DNA of 39,297 nucleotides, taken from IMG/VR virus record IMGVR_UViG_3300046798_000079, positions 1-39,297 of that record, one strand, 5' to 3'. The notes beneath the pieces are model-generated. The model was given only the letters and a program-made list of their open reading frames with translations. It was not told the DNA's origin and searched no databases. The stretch is from a virus. The stretch's first letter is position 1; each line of letters starts with the position of its first letter. Shown here one piece after another: positions 29,704 through 37,140 of the stretch. Both the position numbers and the translations under genes were made by a program.

Positions 29704-30690
29704 CTAGTGCGTACGCCGCCGCTCGGGCGGTCCCCAACTCATCTTGGAGCCCACTCGCCGCGCACCACGCAGGTCGCCCGCTTCCACGCGATCAAGAGCT
29801 GCCATGAACGGATCCTCAGACCCGTCCTCGAGATCCGTGCGACCCTCGGGCGGAGCCGAGGCCCCGTTCCGACGCTTCGCGGACAGATCCTTCGTCGGTG
29901 CCCCGAGCACCAGCTTCGCCGCGTCGTCGTAGACGGACTCGGCATCCTGGTACTCGCCGCTCTTCCACAGAGCGATCACCTTGGAATTCAGCTTCTCAAC
30001 CAGCGCTTCGTCAGACTTCAGCTTGGGATACGGGTCTGCAAGTCGGCGTACTTGTTCGCTGATCTGTCGGCGCCCCTCGGCCGCGCGGGCTTCCTGAAGC
30101 GTCTTCTCGTGCGTCGAGAAGCGCCCGTCGAACTCCGAGCGTACCTGTTGCGCAACCGCATCGAGCGCGGGCGCGAAGGCTTCCGTCATCTCTTCCGGCG
30201 TGAGCCCGAGCTTCTCCCCGAGTGCCTTCAGATGGGGCGACCAGTCCACCGTCGCCGGCTTCTTCGCCGGCTCGGCGGGTGCCTTCTGCCCCTCTTCCAG
30301 TTCGCGGATCCGCTTGGCCCGCTCCTCGAGAGCGGCCTCCGTCTTCGCCCGCCTCGCGGCGGCTTCAGTTCCCCAGGCGATCAGCTCATCCCGGGAAGCG
30401 TTCTTGATGGCCGCGCTCGGGACGCCGCTGTAGCGCAGCGCGAGCAGGGCCTTTTCGTACTCCTCGTCGCTGGCCGGCGCGGCCTCGTCCTTCTCGGCGG
30501 GCGCACCCTCGGCTCGCGGCTCATCACGCTCGGCCGGAGCGTCGTCGCCATCCGTCTCGGCGCCAGGATCCAGCTCGGCGAACGCCGCTGCGAACGAGGC
30601 ATCCACCTCGGCGCGGCCCTTCTCCTGCTCGCTCTGCGGCGCGGCCGGCGCCTCGGGCGTTGCTACCTGCGGCTCGAGCTGCTCATCCAT
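29704..30690 (-). CDS. scaffolding/capsid assembly protein, 328 aa
   Basis: The protein is strongly acidic and Ala/Glu-rich in its first 110 residues (ASFAAAFAELDPGAETDGDD; AERDEPRAEG). It has coiled-coil helices in the middle (AARRAKTEAALEERAKRIRE; RSEFDGRFSTHEKTLQEARA) and a basic C-terminus (ARRVGSKMSWGPPERRR). This composition, and the place directly before the major capsid gene, are typical of scaffolds. ATG 30690 has GGAAGGG eight bases upstream; a TTG at 30696 is less likely. Confidence 0.8.
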   Translation of the reverse strand: MDEQLEPQVATPEAPAAPQSEQEKGRAEVDASFAAAFAELDPGAETDGDDAPAERDEPRAEGAPAEKDEAAPASDEEYEKALLALRYSGVPSAAIKNASRDELIAWGTEAAARRAKTEAALEERAKRIRELEEGQKAPAEPAKKPATVDWSPHLKALGEKLGLTPEEMTEAFAPALDAVAQQVRSEFDGRFSTHEKTLQEARAAEGRRQISEQVRRLADPYPKLKSDEALVEKLNSKVIALWKSGEYQDAESVYDDAAKLVLGAPTKDLSAKRRNGASAPPEGRTDLEDGSEDPFMAALDRVEAGDLRGARRVGSKMSWGPPERRRTH

Positions 30691-30865
30691 TGGCAAGACC
30701 CTTCCGTGCGCGCTTCTCGTCGGCTCGACGCATCCGCCCCGTGTCGTGCGGATGCGCTTCGCACCACGCCGCCCGCTGCTCGGGCGTCATGAAGTGCCAC
30801 AGAACGCGCCGCTGCACCGCAGCGGGCAGCTTGGACAGCCAGGCGGCCTGTTGTGCCGTGTTCAC
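30683..30865 (-). CDS. unknown small protein, 60 aa
   Basis: GTG at 30865 makes a GTGA overlap with the preceding gene, and the end overlaps the scaffold start by eight bases. The body is helical (AAWLSKLPAAVQRRVLWHFM; TPEQRAAWCEAHP) with a basic tail (MRRADEKRARKGLANG). Similar short proteins occur near capsid genes, but no function is known to me. Confidence 0.65.
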   Translation of the reverse strand: MNTAQQAAWLSKLPAAVQRRVLWHFMTPEQRAAWCEAHPHDTGRMRRADEKRARKGLANG

Positions 30866-31191
30866 GCCCGAGAGCGTGGCTCACCGCCGCCGCCCATGTC
30901 AAGGCCGCCGCAGATACTCGCAGCGTCGAAGTGGTCGACCACGCCCTCGAACGCCTCCACTTCGCAGGCATGTGCGCCGGTCGCATCTTCGGCCTCACTG
31001 TCGATCCCGGCGCTGCGCCCGTAGAGACACCGAGCCGGCGTCCAAGTCTGACCGCCTTCGCGGTCCCATCCTCCAGCGCGGCCCTTGTCGCGGCGCAAGA
31101 CGCGCGGAGTGAGCGCCTCCACAGCGAAGCCCACGAGGATGCGCAGACCACCCTCGCGCCACAGAACCTTGCGCTTCAATGCTCCCGCCAT
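30862..31191 (-). CDS. unknown protein, 109 aa
   Basis: ATG at 31191 overlaps the end of the preceding gene by 16 bases. The N-terminal half is basic (AGALKRKVLWREGGLRILVG; VLRRDKGRAGG) and the C-terminal half acidic (IDSEAEDATGAHACEVEAFE), ending in a glycine-rich tail. Family not recognised. The GTGA coupling at its end supports that it is translated. Confidence 0.6.
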   Translation of the reverse strand: MAGALKRKVLWREGGLRILVGFAVEALTPRVLRRDKGRAGGWDREGGQTWTPARCLYGRSAGIDSEAEDATGAHACEVEAFEGVVDHFDAASICGGLDMGGGGEPRSRA

Positions 31192-31415
31192 CTGATGTCA
31201 CGCCCATCCGCCTTCGACCGCGCCAGGTGCTCACGCAGGCTCCGCTCGTAGCGCACCGTCGTCACACCGTCCTTCGGGTCGAAGTGCGCCCCGATCTCCG
31301 CCGCCTGCTTCTCCGTCAGCTGCGCCGTCTCGAACTCCTTGAAGTGCAGCACCGCGCCGGCCCGGTCGATCGGATCCCATGCTCCGGTCTCCTTGTTGAA
31401 GCGAAGGCGTGTCAT
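31176..31415 (-). CDS. unknown protein, 79 aa
   Basis: ATG at 31415 opens a frame rich in charged residues (MTRLRFNKETGAWDPIDRAG; DGVTTVRYERSLREHLARSK). It lies directly after the portal gene in the order of transcription. No family recognised; a small head-assembly or accessory role is possible from position only. Confidence 0.65.
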   Translation of the reverse strand: MTRLRFNKETGAWDPIDRAGAVLHFKEFETAQLTEKQAAEIGAHFDPKDGVTTVRYERSLREHLARSKADGRDIRWREH

Positions 31416-31463
31416 GTGGCTACGGCGCGTGCGCGGCGCTCGCGGGAACCGTCCGGTCGCCGA

Positions 31464-31493
31464 AGCGTACAATCCCTGCGCAAGGGCCGGCAA
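31464..31493 (-). promoter_or_regulatory. weak promoter candidate after the portal gene
   Basis: In the 98-bp gap after the portal stop, TTGCCG (31493-31488) and TACGCT (31469-31464) are separated by 18 bases, resembling the spacing of the better promoter at 33706-33734. The match to a sigma-70 consensus is partial. Confidence 0.25.
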
Positions 31494-31513
31494 GGGGTCA
31501 GGAAGGCCGTCTC

Positions 31514-33415
31514 TTAGGCCGTCTGGGCCGAAGTGGGCTTGATTCCGGTCACGGCTGGCATCGCCGCAGGCTTCATCTGGGCCGGCGGAAGAGCGCGAGG
31601 CCCGGCACCTGGAGAGGTAGTGCGGCCCGTCGGGCGCGATGCGCCGAGGCGCCCCGCCTGGGCCTTGACCGTGCCAACATCGCGGAGGAAGCGGGGCAGC
31701 GGATCCTCGTCCGGGTTCGGATTCTGGCTCGCCTCCATGACCTTCGCCATGTCCACGCCCTTCTCGAGGTTCGGGATGGCGTAGGCGTCGCCCACCGCTC
31801 GCAGCAGCGGCTCGATCTTCCAACCTGCAGCAGCGAGCTGAGGCAGAGCCGGCGCGAGCACCGGCAGCACGTTGGTGTAGAACGAGGCGCGCAGCACCTT
31901 GGTCTGATCGCTGGGACGCTCCATCGAGAACGGCTCGATCTCAAGGCCCAGGTCGTCGTAGGTGACGCCTGAGCCGGCCTCGAACGAGCCTCCCTCGAAG
32001 AGGGCCTCGTGGCCCGGCGGTGCGCCCATGGCCTCGCTCGCCTCTTCGCCGAGCGTGAACGTCACTTCGTCCGTCGAGAAGAGGTAGTAGCCCACCGTCT
32101 TCAGGATGCGTCGCACGAAGTCCTGATAGCGCGACTTGATCTGCGCCACGCGCGCGCCGGCCGCCTGGCTGGCCTCGGCCACCTCGGTCGCGGTCGCGTC
32201 GCCAGTCACAACGCCACGCTGCACGTCATCCATGCCCAGCGCGCGGTCGCGGTCAGCGCGCACGAGCTGACGGGCCTCGAGCATCTGCTGCGTCACGCCA
32301 CCCTTCTCGATGGAGACGAGCTTGCCGGCCAAGTCGCCGAGAGATGCGGTCGTGTAGATGCCGGTGTGCTGGCCGTCGTTCATCAGCTCAGCGATCGTCG
32401 TGTCGCTCGTGACGGCCATCTTCGCGTACGACTTGATGCCCTCATCGACGGCGCGGCCCACGCGCGTGGCGCGCTCGATGTGGCCAGCGTTCGCCAGGAT
32501 CACCGAGAGAGGATGCGGGCGATCGGGCACGGCGTAGGTGCCACCGATGACGTACGGACCCCAGCGCGGCGCGAAGCACGGGCGCGGGGGCGCCACGATC
32601 ACGCCATCGGAGGGAGAGCGAGTGCCGCCCGGCGCACAGCCGAGCGTGATCTGCGTTCCGTTGAAGCCCTCGCGCGGACCAGGTTCGCCGTCGAGTTGAC
32701 GGCCGGGCAGGTAGACCGTGACGAAGCGGACTTGCTTGCGATCAACGGCGTAGTCCTGCGGATCCTGCATCTGTGCGCCGAGCAGCGAGAGATTGCCAGG
32801 CGTGGTCTTCAGGTCCTCGATCGCGGCACGGTCCCAGCCCTCGCGGACAGATTCGGGCCGTTGGCCGTCGCGCTTGGCGCGTTCGATCATGTCGTCTTGG
32901 TCGGCCCACCACTCGTGCCAGAGGATGCGAGCCTGACGCCACGTCGGGCACAGGTGATCCCAGCCGAAGCGATCTGGAGAGAAGCGCGAGACCTGCGGCC
33001 ACAGCGGCGGATCTTCGGCTTCGTACATCTCGGCTTTGGGCGCGAGCGTGACGTGAGCGATGCACCAGCCGTAGAGGTAGTCAACTACGAAGTCTTCGAG
33101 TGTGGTCTTGAGGTCGCCGTCAACGATCCAGCGATTCATTCCCCAGTGCATCGCCTCGGCAACTTGTTGCGCGGGTCCGGGGCGTTTTGTGGTGACTGAA
33201 ACTCGCGGATTTGACCAGACGAGTTGTGTCGCCAAATACGACACCATCTCGAATCCAGCATTGTCTGGGTCGAACTGTCCGTCGCCAGGAACGCCGTTCC
33301 ACCACGAGCCGGGGAACTTGTCGAGCATCGCTTGGATGCCCTCGCGGCGGACGTTGCGCGCCTTGGCGGAGGCGAGCACTTCGCGCATCAACTCTTTGGG
33401 GTCGAGCGAGAGCAC
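31514..33415 (-). CDS. portal (head-tail connector) protein, 633 aa
   Basis: This is the likely portal, the ring through which DNA enters the head. It is first in the head block and has the usual length for podovirus portals. Typical segments are the N-terminal WWNGVPGDGQFDPDNAGFEM and YLATQLVWSNPRVSV, helices around EAMHWGMNRWIVDGDLKTTL, the DYLYGWCIAHVTL strand and the PDRFGWDHLCPTWRQA segment. The stem and crown part follows (AGHIERATRVGRAVDEGIKS; ARVAQIKSRYQDFVRRILKT), then a proline-rich C-terminus. GTG 33415 starts six bases after the preceding stop; no clear ribosome site is seen. Confidence 0.82.
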   Translation of the reverse strand: MLSLDPKELMREVLASAKARNVRREGIQAMLDKFPGSWWNGVPGDGQFDPDNAGFEMVSYLATQLVWSNPRVSVTTKRPGPAQQVAEAMHWGMNRWIVDGDLKTTLEDFVVDYLYGWCIAHVTLAPKAEMYEAEDPPLWPQVSRFSPDRFGWDHLCPTWRQARILWHEWWADQDDMIERAKRDGQRPESVREGWDRAAIEDLKTTPGNLSLLGAQMQDPQDYAVDRKQVRFVTVYLPGRQLDGEPGPREGFNGTQITLGCAPGGTRSPSDGVIVAPPRPCFAPRWGPYVIGGTYAVPDRPHPLSVILANAGHIERATRVGRAVDEGIKSYAKMAVTSDTTIAELMNDGQHTGIYTTASLGDLAGKLVSIEKGGVTQQMLEARQLVRADRDRALGMDDVQRGVVTGDATATEVAEASQAAGARVAQIKSRYQDFVRRILKTVGYYLFSTDEVTFTLGEEASEAMGAPPGHEALFEGGSFEAGSGVTYDDLGLEIEPFSMERPSDQTKVLRASFYTNVLPVLAPALPQLAAAGWKIEPLLRAVGDAYAIPNLEKGVDMAKVMEASQNPNPDEDPLPRFLRDVGTVKAQAGRLGASRPTGRTTSPGAGPRALPPAQMKPAAMPAVTGIKPTSAQTA

Positions 33416-33421
33416 GCGCGG

Positions 33422-33670
33422 TTAGCGGTACGGCGTGCGGTTCGTGAGGCTCGAGAGGTAGGCGCCGCCGAGTGTGCCGGCGTTCATGCCCTTGCCGCCC
33501 TTGGCGGGTGAGCTTCTCGCGGCTTGGCGCTTGCGGGTCTTGTCTCGGGCGGCCATGTCGGCCGTGAGTGCGGCGCGATCTACGCGGCCCTGCGCCTCGT
33601 AGCTGATCTGGTTGCCCATGCCGAAACGCTGCGTGCGGGCTTGGGCGGCGGTCGTGCGTCCGTGCTGCAT
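33422..33670 (-). CDS. unknown protein, first gene of the late operon, 82 aa
   Basis: ATG at 33670 lies about 30 bases after the predicted transcription start of the promoter at 33706-33734. The product is basic and hydrophilic (MQHGRTTAAQARTQRFGMGN; AARDKTRKRQAARSSPAKGG), ending in a short Leu/Ser/Thr-rich segment. Family not recognised. Position before the portal suggests a small DNA-binding or packaging-related protein, by context only. Confidence 0.6.
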   Translation of the reverse strand: MQHGRTTAAQARTQRFGMGNQISYEAQGRVDRAALTADMAARDKTRKRQAARSSPAKGGKGMNAGTLGGAYLSSLTNRTPYR

Positions 33671-33705
33671 GTGTAGAGCCTGTGGCGCCTGTGGTGGGCG
33701 TCACT

Positions 33706-33734
33706 GTCGTACACACGGCGACTCCGAGAGTCAA
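33706..33734 (-). promoter_or_regulatory. promoter of the late (head/tail) operon
   Basis: TTGACT at 33734-33729 and TACGAC at 33711-33706 are separated by exactly 17 bases, a good sigma-70-type match at the -35 box and a fair one at -10. It lies in the 161-bp gap before the first late gene and points to the minus strand. A 12-bp inverted repeat lies 14 bases upstream. Confidence 0.5.
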
Positions 33735-33747
33735 CGTCGGCAGGAGT

Positions 33748-33797
33748 GAGCTGGCAGGGCTCAGGAAGATCGGCCACGCGGACCACCCTGCCAGCTC
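33748..33797 (-). repeat. 12-bp inverted repeat upstream of the late promoter
   Basis: GAGCTGGCAGGG at 33748-33759 is the exact inverse of 33786-33797, with a 26-base spacer. There is no T run, so it is not a normal terminator of the recombination operon. It could be a regulator binding site for the HTH protein at 37097, or an RNA hairpin at the end of that operon. Confidence 0.55.
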
Positions 33798-33831
33798 GGG
33801 GTCAATCCATGAACGGCCCGCGTGCGTGCAA

Positions 33832-34494
33832 TCAGAATGGGCGCTCGTCGATGGCGAGCATCCCGGGGAGGATCTTGAGGGTTGCGGGGGTGCAGCCCAG
33901 GGCCACGAGAGCGGTGCGGCGAACCTTCATCTGCTCGATGAACGTGTCGAGTGCGGCGCTGAGGATCTCGAGGAAGTCCTCGTCGCGCTCGATGCGCTTG
34001 ATGACGGGCGGGAGTGCCGGGTTGAAGGCGCAGAGGTCGCACCACGCGCGGCCAGTGATGAGGAGTTGCCCCTGCACTTGGGTCCAGTATTCGCCCTCCA
34101 GGCCATCGAGCAGGTAGCCGACGTGGACGGCTGCGCTGGGGCACTTCAGTTCGACGAGGCCGTCATCGCCCACCAGGCCGTCAGGCGAGCAACCGGCGAG
34201 GCGATCGTCGCGGAGGCAGAACCCGACCGTCTGAACGTCCACGTCCTTCTCCATGGCGTAGCGGGCGCGGGCAGCCTTCTCCATGTGCGTGCCGCGCTGC
34301 ATGAATTGGGACGCCTGTGCCTCGGCCGGCTCGCCGATGAAGTGCTCCGCGAGGAGGCGGCGCATGTAGCCGTCGGCCGACTTCGAAGGCTTGCCGAGCG
34401 TGGTGACGATCTGCGAGAAGCTGGAAGCGGTCGGGATGCCGAGCCGAGCGGCGTACCACTCGGCGGTTCCCTGTTCGCACTGAACGACGATCAC
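33832..34494 (-). CDS. YqaJ-type (lambda exonuclease family) recombination nuclease, 220 aa
   Basis: The protein belongs to the PD-(D/E)XK exonucleases that chew DNA ends for single-strand annealing. QGTAEWYAARLGIPTASSF at the N-terminus is the family opening. RGTHMEKAARARYA carries Glu72, AGCSPDGLVGDDGLVELKCP carries Asp105 with Glu115-x-Lys117, and YWTQVQGQLLITGR carries the conserved Gln of the last motif. The length is normal. The start is GTG 34494 (GTGA overlap); the longer frame from 34590 enters the preceding gene. It works with the ERF protein two genes upstream, as in lambda exo/bet and similar pairs. Confidence 0.88.
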   Translation of the reverse strand: MIVVQCEQGTAEWYAARLGIPTASSFSQIVTTLGKPSKSADGYMRRLLAEHFIGEPAEAQASQFMQRGTHMEKAARARYAMEKDVDVQTVGFCLRDDRLAGCSPDGLVGDDGLVELKCPSAAVHVGYLLDGLEGEYWTQVQGQLLITGRAWCDLCAFNPALPPVIKRIERDEDFLEILSAALDTFIEQMKVRRTALVALGCTPATLKILPGMLAIDERPF

Positions 34495-34679
34495 AGCGGC
34501 ACGTCCAGGAGCAGCGTCGGCGCGTGCTCGAGCTTCGACGGTCGTGGGTTGCAGAGGGCGCAGTACCCACTCGCCTTCGGCGCCGTGCAATGGCAGCGCG
34601 GGCAGCGGCGTCCAGGCTGAGCCGGTTGGGCCGTAGGGTTCTTTCCGCGCGCTTCCTTGTCGATTGTCTTGGCCTTCAA
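34491..34679 (-). CDS. small zinc-binding protein, TTG start, 62 aa
   Basis: The start is TTG at 34679, inside a TTGA overlap with the ERF stop, with GGAG seven bases upstream; no ATG or GTG exists in the non-overlapping part. Two Cys pairs (CPRCHC at 26-31, CALC at 40-43) form a zinc ribbon. The gene sits between the annealing protein and the exonuclease, so it may assist their complex. Confidence 0.65.
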   Translation of the reverse strand: MKAKTIDKEARGKNPTAQPAQPGRRCPRCHCTAPKASGYCALCNPRPSKLEHAPTLLLDVPL

Positions 34680-35437
34680 GGTTGCGCTCCGATCTTCTGC
34701 TTGAGGTCCGCGACGAGCCAATCGAACTTCGACGCCGGGATCTGCTCCAGGGTTGTCGAGTTCCACTCGGCCGAGATCCAGTCGAGCAGGCGCGAGCGCG
34801 AGCCGGCCGGGCGCTTGTCGATCAGGGCCTCAAGGACGAGCACCTGCTCAGGCGTGATCTTGGCCTCCGGCTCGCTCGCACCGTCCGCGTCCGGGTCGCA
34901 CGTCGTCAGCCCGAGAACCTGAATGAGCGACTGCCGCCGGGCGAACGTGAGCGCCGCCGCGTGCCGTTGCTGAGGCGACATCGCCTGCGTGACGGCCTCG
35001 GTTGGAGCCTCGAACGTTGCCGATGCCTTGTGCCCGTTCGCGTGCGAGACCGTGCAGACGCAGCGCAACATCGCCCCGCTCTCGGACAGCGTGCTGTCCC
35101 ACGAGTAGCTGAGGCCGTGCCGGTGCAAGATCGGTCGCACCGTGCGCGCGATCTCGTCCAGCTCGGCGTAGGCATAGCTGTAGCTGCCGCCGCTCTTCGT
35201 CACGACCTTGGCCGTGCTCGTCTTGCGAACAGGCGGGCACTCTTCCTGGAAGGCCGCCATGGCTGCCGCGAACTCGCGCGCCGAGTCGCGGTCCATCATG
35301 CGCTCATGCAGCGCGGCGAGGCGCTCCAGCGCGTCCACGCCGCCCTTCTCGACGGCGAGCTTGAACAGCTCCGGCATGGATGCCGGTGTGAGCGCGACGA
35401 GCGGCTCAGGGGTGATCGGTTCGAGAGAATCGGACAC
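34676..35437 (-). CDS. erf: ERF-family single-strand annealing protein, 253 aa
   Basis: The protein has the ERF signature. EFAAAMAAFQEECPPVRKT is followed by SGGSYSYAYAELDEIARTVR, PILHRHGLSYSWDST, a strand-rich part (CVCTVSHANGHKASATF), and MSPQQRHAAALTFARRQSLI with QVLGLTTCDPDADG. ERF proteins bind single-stranded DNA ends and anneal complementary strands. The C-terminal 60 residues form a separate helical tail. GTG 35437 has GGAAGG nine bases upstream and overlaps the one-helix gene by 32 bases. Together with the YqaJ exonuclease this is a complete phage recombination module. Confidence 0.9.
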   Translation of the reverse strand: MSDSLEPITPEPLVALTPASMPELFKLAVEKGGVDALERLAALHERMMDRDSAREFAAAMAAFQEECPPVRKTSTAKVVTKSGGSYSYAYAELDEIARTVRPILHRHGLSYSWDSTLSESGAMLRCVCTVSHANGHKASATFEAPTEAVTQAMSPQQRHAAALTFARRQSLIQVLGLTTCDPDADGASEPEAKITPEQVLVLEALIDKRPAGSRSRLLDWISAEWNSTTLEQIPASKFDWLVADLKQKIGAQP

Positions 35438-35543
35438 GGATGCAGACCTTCCTTCGGAACAGGGCGTAGAGGATGAAGAAGAGCGAGAGCGTGAGCAGGT
35501 CGAAGGCGACCCACAGGCCGAGGAAGCGGAGAACTGTGCTCAC
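35406..35543 (-). CDS. one-helix membrane peptide, 45 aa
   Basis: GTG at 35543 makes a GTGA overlap with the zinc-protein stop, and the frame runs to TGA 35408-35406 inside the ERF gene. Residues 7-29 are hydrophobic (FLGLWVAFDLLTLSLFFILY), followed by RRK. The overlap rule and the clear membrane segment support it. Role unknown. Confidence 0.6.
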   Translation of the reverse strand: MSTVLRFLGLWVAFDLLTLSLFFILYALFRRKVCIRVRFSRTDHP

Positions 35544-35800
35544 CGGGGGTGCTTCTCGGCCGCGTCCAGCATCCGCAAGCCTGCGGCGTAGGCGTGGATG
35601 CGAGCCAGCGGGTAGATCGCGTCACACTTCGAACAGCAGAAGCACGCGCCAGTCATGCCGCGCAGCTTGCCCTCGCACTGGGGGCACGGGGGAGGCGAGT
35701 ACCCCAGCTTGTCCAGCGCCGCGCACGCCGCGCAGCAGCTCGTCATGCCCTCGCCGACGAAGGCTCGTCCGCACTCGGCGCAGTCGCGTTCGGAACTCAT
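35540..35800 (-). CDS. Cys-rich zinc-ribbon protein, 86 aa
   Basis: ATG at 35800 is in an ATGA overlap. Four Cys-x-x-Cys-type pairs are visible: CAEC (7-10), CCAAC (22-26), CPQC (39-42) and CFCCSKC (53-59). The protein probably folds around two zinc ions, and the C-terminal helix (LARIHAYAAGLRMLDAAE) is metal-free. Similar phage zinc proteins bind nucleic acid, but the target is unknown. Confidence 0.75.
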   Translation of the reverse strand: MSSERDCAECGRAFVGEGMTSCCAACAALDKLGYSPPPCPQCEGKLRGMTGACFCCSKCDAIYPLARIHAYAAGLRMLDAAEKHPR

Positions 35801-36033
35801 AGCCAGTGCCCGCTGTCGCGGTCCCACTTCGGTTCGTAGGCGTGGTCGCCTGCGCGCTCGGGCTGGTCACTCTCGGCGTTCGAATCGCACTCATCGTCCT
35901 GCGGCTCGGCATCTAGGGCGCGGATGCGCGCCTCGACTTGTCGGATCCACCAAGCGGCGCCGCGCACGCCTTGGCTCTCGGCGTCCTTGGCGAGTTCGTG
36001 GGCGATCTCGGCGCAGCGTTCGTAGGGATTCAC
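35797..36033 (-). CDS. unknown acidic protein, 78 aa
   Basis: GTG at 36033 forms a GTGA overlap, and the end overlaps the next start as ATGA. The N-terminal half is helical (YERCAEIAHELAKDAESQG; RQVEARIRALDAE). The C-terminal half is acidic and disordered (QDDECDSNAESDQPE). Family not recognised. Confidence 0.7.
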   Translation of the reverse strand: MNPYERCAEIAHELAKDAESQGVRGAAWWIRQVEARIRALDAEPQDDECDSNAESDQPERAGDHAYEPKWDRDSGHWL

Positions 36034-36299
36034 GGGCGGGCCTCGCTTCCCACCAGCGACTCCGCCCACGCTTCGGTCTCTGCGCTCCAGTCGGGCACGT
36101 TCTTCCATGCGCGCACTCCGGCCACCAGCTCTGGAAACCCGAGGCCGATGAGCCTCAGGTTGTCGGCGTCCGCGTGCGCGGCGGCGCGAAGTAGGTCATC
36201 GAAGAAGCCGTCGCCCTTGAGATACTGCCAGCGGATCGCCCAGTATCGAGCGTCGTGCGGTTGCGCGAGGACGGCGCGGAGAGCTTCGTGGGAGATCAC
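36030..36299 (-). CDS. unknown protein, 89 aa
   Basis: The start is GTG 36299 (GTGA overlap). The product is helical and Trp-rich (YWAIRWQYLKGDGFFDDLLR; FPELVAGVRAWKNVPDW) and ends in SEARP. Its last bases repeat the end of the gene upstream, TGA preceded by a GEARP-type codon run, part of the repeat set described for 36378-36627. Function unknown. Confidence 0.7.
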   Translation of the reverse strand: MISHEALRAVLAQPHDARYWAIRWQYLKGDGFFDDLLRAAAHADADNLRLIGLGFPELVAGVRAWKNVPDWSAETEAWAESLVGSEARP

Positions 36300-36568
36300 G
36301 GGCGGGCCTCGCCTTCGCGGCACTCGCAAGTTGCGGCGTTCCCGCCGCGGGCGCATGTGCAATCGGTGATCGTTCTTCGGGCCTCGCCTTCGCCGAGCAG
36401 GCCGAGGGCAATCGCTGCATCCTTGAGCGGCGATTGCCACTGGTGCCGACTGAGTTGGCGCACCTCGTCCTTGCGCAACAGGGCAAGCAGAGCCGTGGCG
36501 AGCTGGGCGAGCCTCTCCTGTCGGTCCTGGGTGGCCTTGGATGTCGGGGTGTTGGTGAGGGCGCTCAC
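36296..36568 (-). CDS. unknown protein, paralogue of the upstream gene, 90 aa
   Basis: GTG 36568 lies in a GTGA overlap. The protein shares with the 78-aa product upstream the helix (RQERLAQLATALLALL here, REKRLAQLGARVLEIL there) and the motif LGLLGEGEAR. It adds a Cys cluster (CTC at 70-72, CEC at 81-83), perhaps a metal site, and ends in EGEARP. The two are likely products of a tandem duplication that diverged, with a 29-bp DNA repeat kept at the motif. Confidence 0.7.
   Translation of the reverse strand: MSALTNTPTSKATQDRQERLAQLATALLALLRKDEVRQLSRHQWQSPLKDAAIALGLLGEGEARRTITDCTCARGGNAATCECREGEARP
36378..36406. repeat. 29-bp direct repeat, copy in the 90-aa gene
   Basis: These 29 bases are identical to 36599-36627, 221 bp away, and encode the LLGEGEAR motif. 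Shorter versions lie at 36303-36318 (16 bases) and 36037-36046. The repeats mark gene ends and suggest recombination between short genes. Confidence 0.85.
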
Positions 36569-36801
36569 GAGGGCACCGCCTCTCCCGAGATGGCTGCGCG
36601 GGCCTCGCCTTCGCCGAGCAGGCCGAGCGAGCGGGCGGCGGCCAGCGTCATGCGCAGTTGATGCTGCTCTGCATCCAGCACGTTGTTGAGACTGACGGCC
36701 TGTTCGCAGTTTCGGCGGTACTCGCCGAGGATCTCCAGCACCCTCGCGCCGAGCTGGGCGAGCCTCTTCTCCCTGGCTTCGAGCAGTTCGTCGAGCTTCA
36801 C
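36565..36801 (-). CDS. unknown protein, 78 aa
   Basis: GTG 36801 makes a GTGA overlap with the HTH gene. The protein is helical (LDELLEAREKRLAQLGARVL; NNVLDAEQHQLRMTLAAARS) and contains LGLLGEGEAR like its downstream neighbour. The coiled-coil character suggests oligomers. Co-expression with the regulator may imply a partner role, but this is not shown. Confidence 0.7.
   Translation of the reverse strand: MKLDELLEAREKRLAQLGARVLEILGEYRRNCEQAVSLNNVLDAEQHQLRMTLAAARSLGLLGEGEARAAISGEAVPS
36599..36627. repeat. 29-bp direct repeat, copy in the 78-aa gene
   Basis: This copy is identical to 36378-36406; see that entry. Confidence 0.85.
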
Positions 36802-37097
36802 AGCGCCACCTGACCCTTCGCCTTGCCCTTGGCGCGGAACACGAGGTCGAAGCCGAAGGCGTGGAAAATCTTGCGCGTGGTGTCTGTGCGCGGATCCTTC
36901 GTCGCCTTGAAGCCGTCGCCCTGTAGGTCGAGGTAGTTGGCGCACGTCTGCCACGCGCAGCCCGTGAGGTCGGCGAGTTGCTGGACGCTCCAGCCGTGGG
37001 AACGTAGCTGTTCGCGGCAGAACTTCGCGCGCAGCGGTTGAGTCGGAAGGAAGTGAACCGCCGAGGCGGCACGCTTGATTTGAGTGTCGATCTTCAT
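36798..37097 (-). CDS. HTH regulator, first gene of the recombination operon, 99 aa
   Basis: Residues 36-57 (WSVQQLADLTGCAWQTCANY) form a helix-turn-helix of the XRE/Cro type. It follows an N-terminal basic part and is followed by KDPRTDTTRKIFHAFGFDLV, the helix and strand often seen after the HTH in small repressors. ATG 37097 lies just downstream of the terminator at 37141-37190, so this is the promoter-proximal gene of the next operon. It probably controls the operon and maybe the late promoter; a good promoter was not visible in the 40-bp gap. Confidence 0.75.
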   Translation of the reverse strand: MKIDTQIKRAASAVHFLPTQPLRAKFCREQLRSHGWSVQQLADLTGCAWQTCANYLDLQGDGFKATKDPRTDTTRKIFHAFGFDLVFRAKGKAKGQVAL

Positions 37098-37140
37098 GCT
37101 GAAAGCCTACATCGGCGGCGCGAACCGTGGGGCTGAAATG

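Noticed and set aside
27265-30792. A 1175-codon plus-strand open frame
   Set aside because: Antisense to capsid, scaffold and head genes; Arg/His/Leu-rich shadow of high third-position GC.
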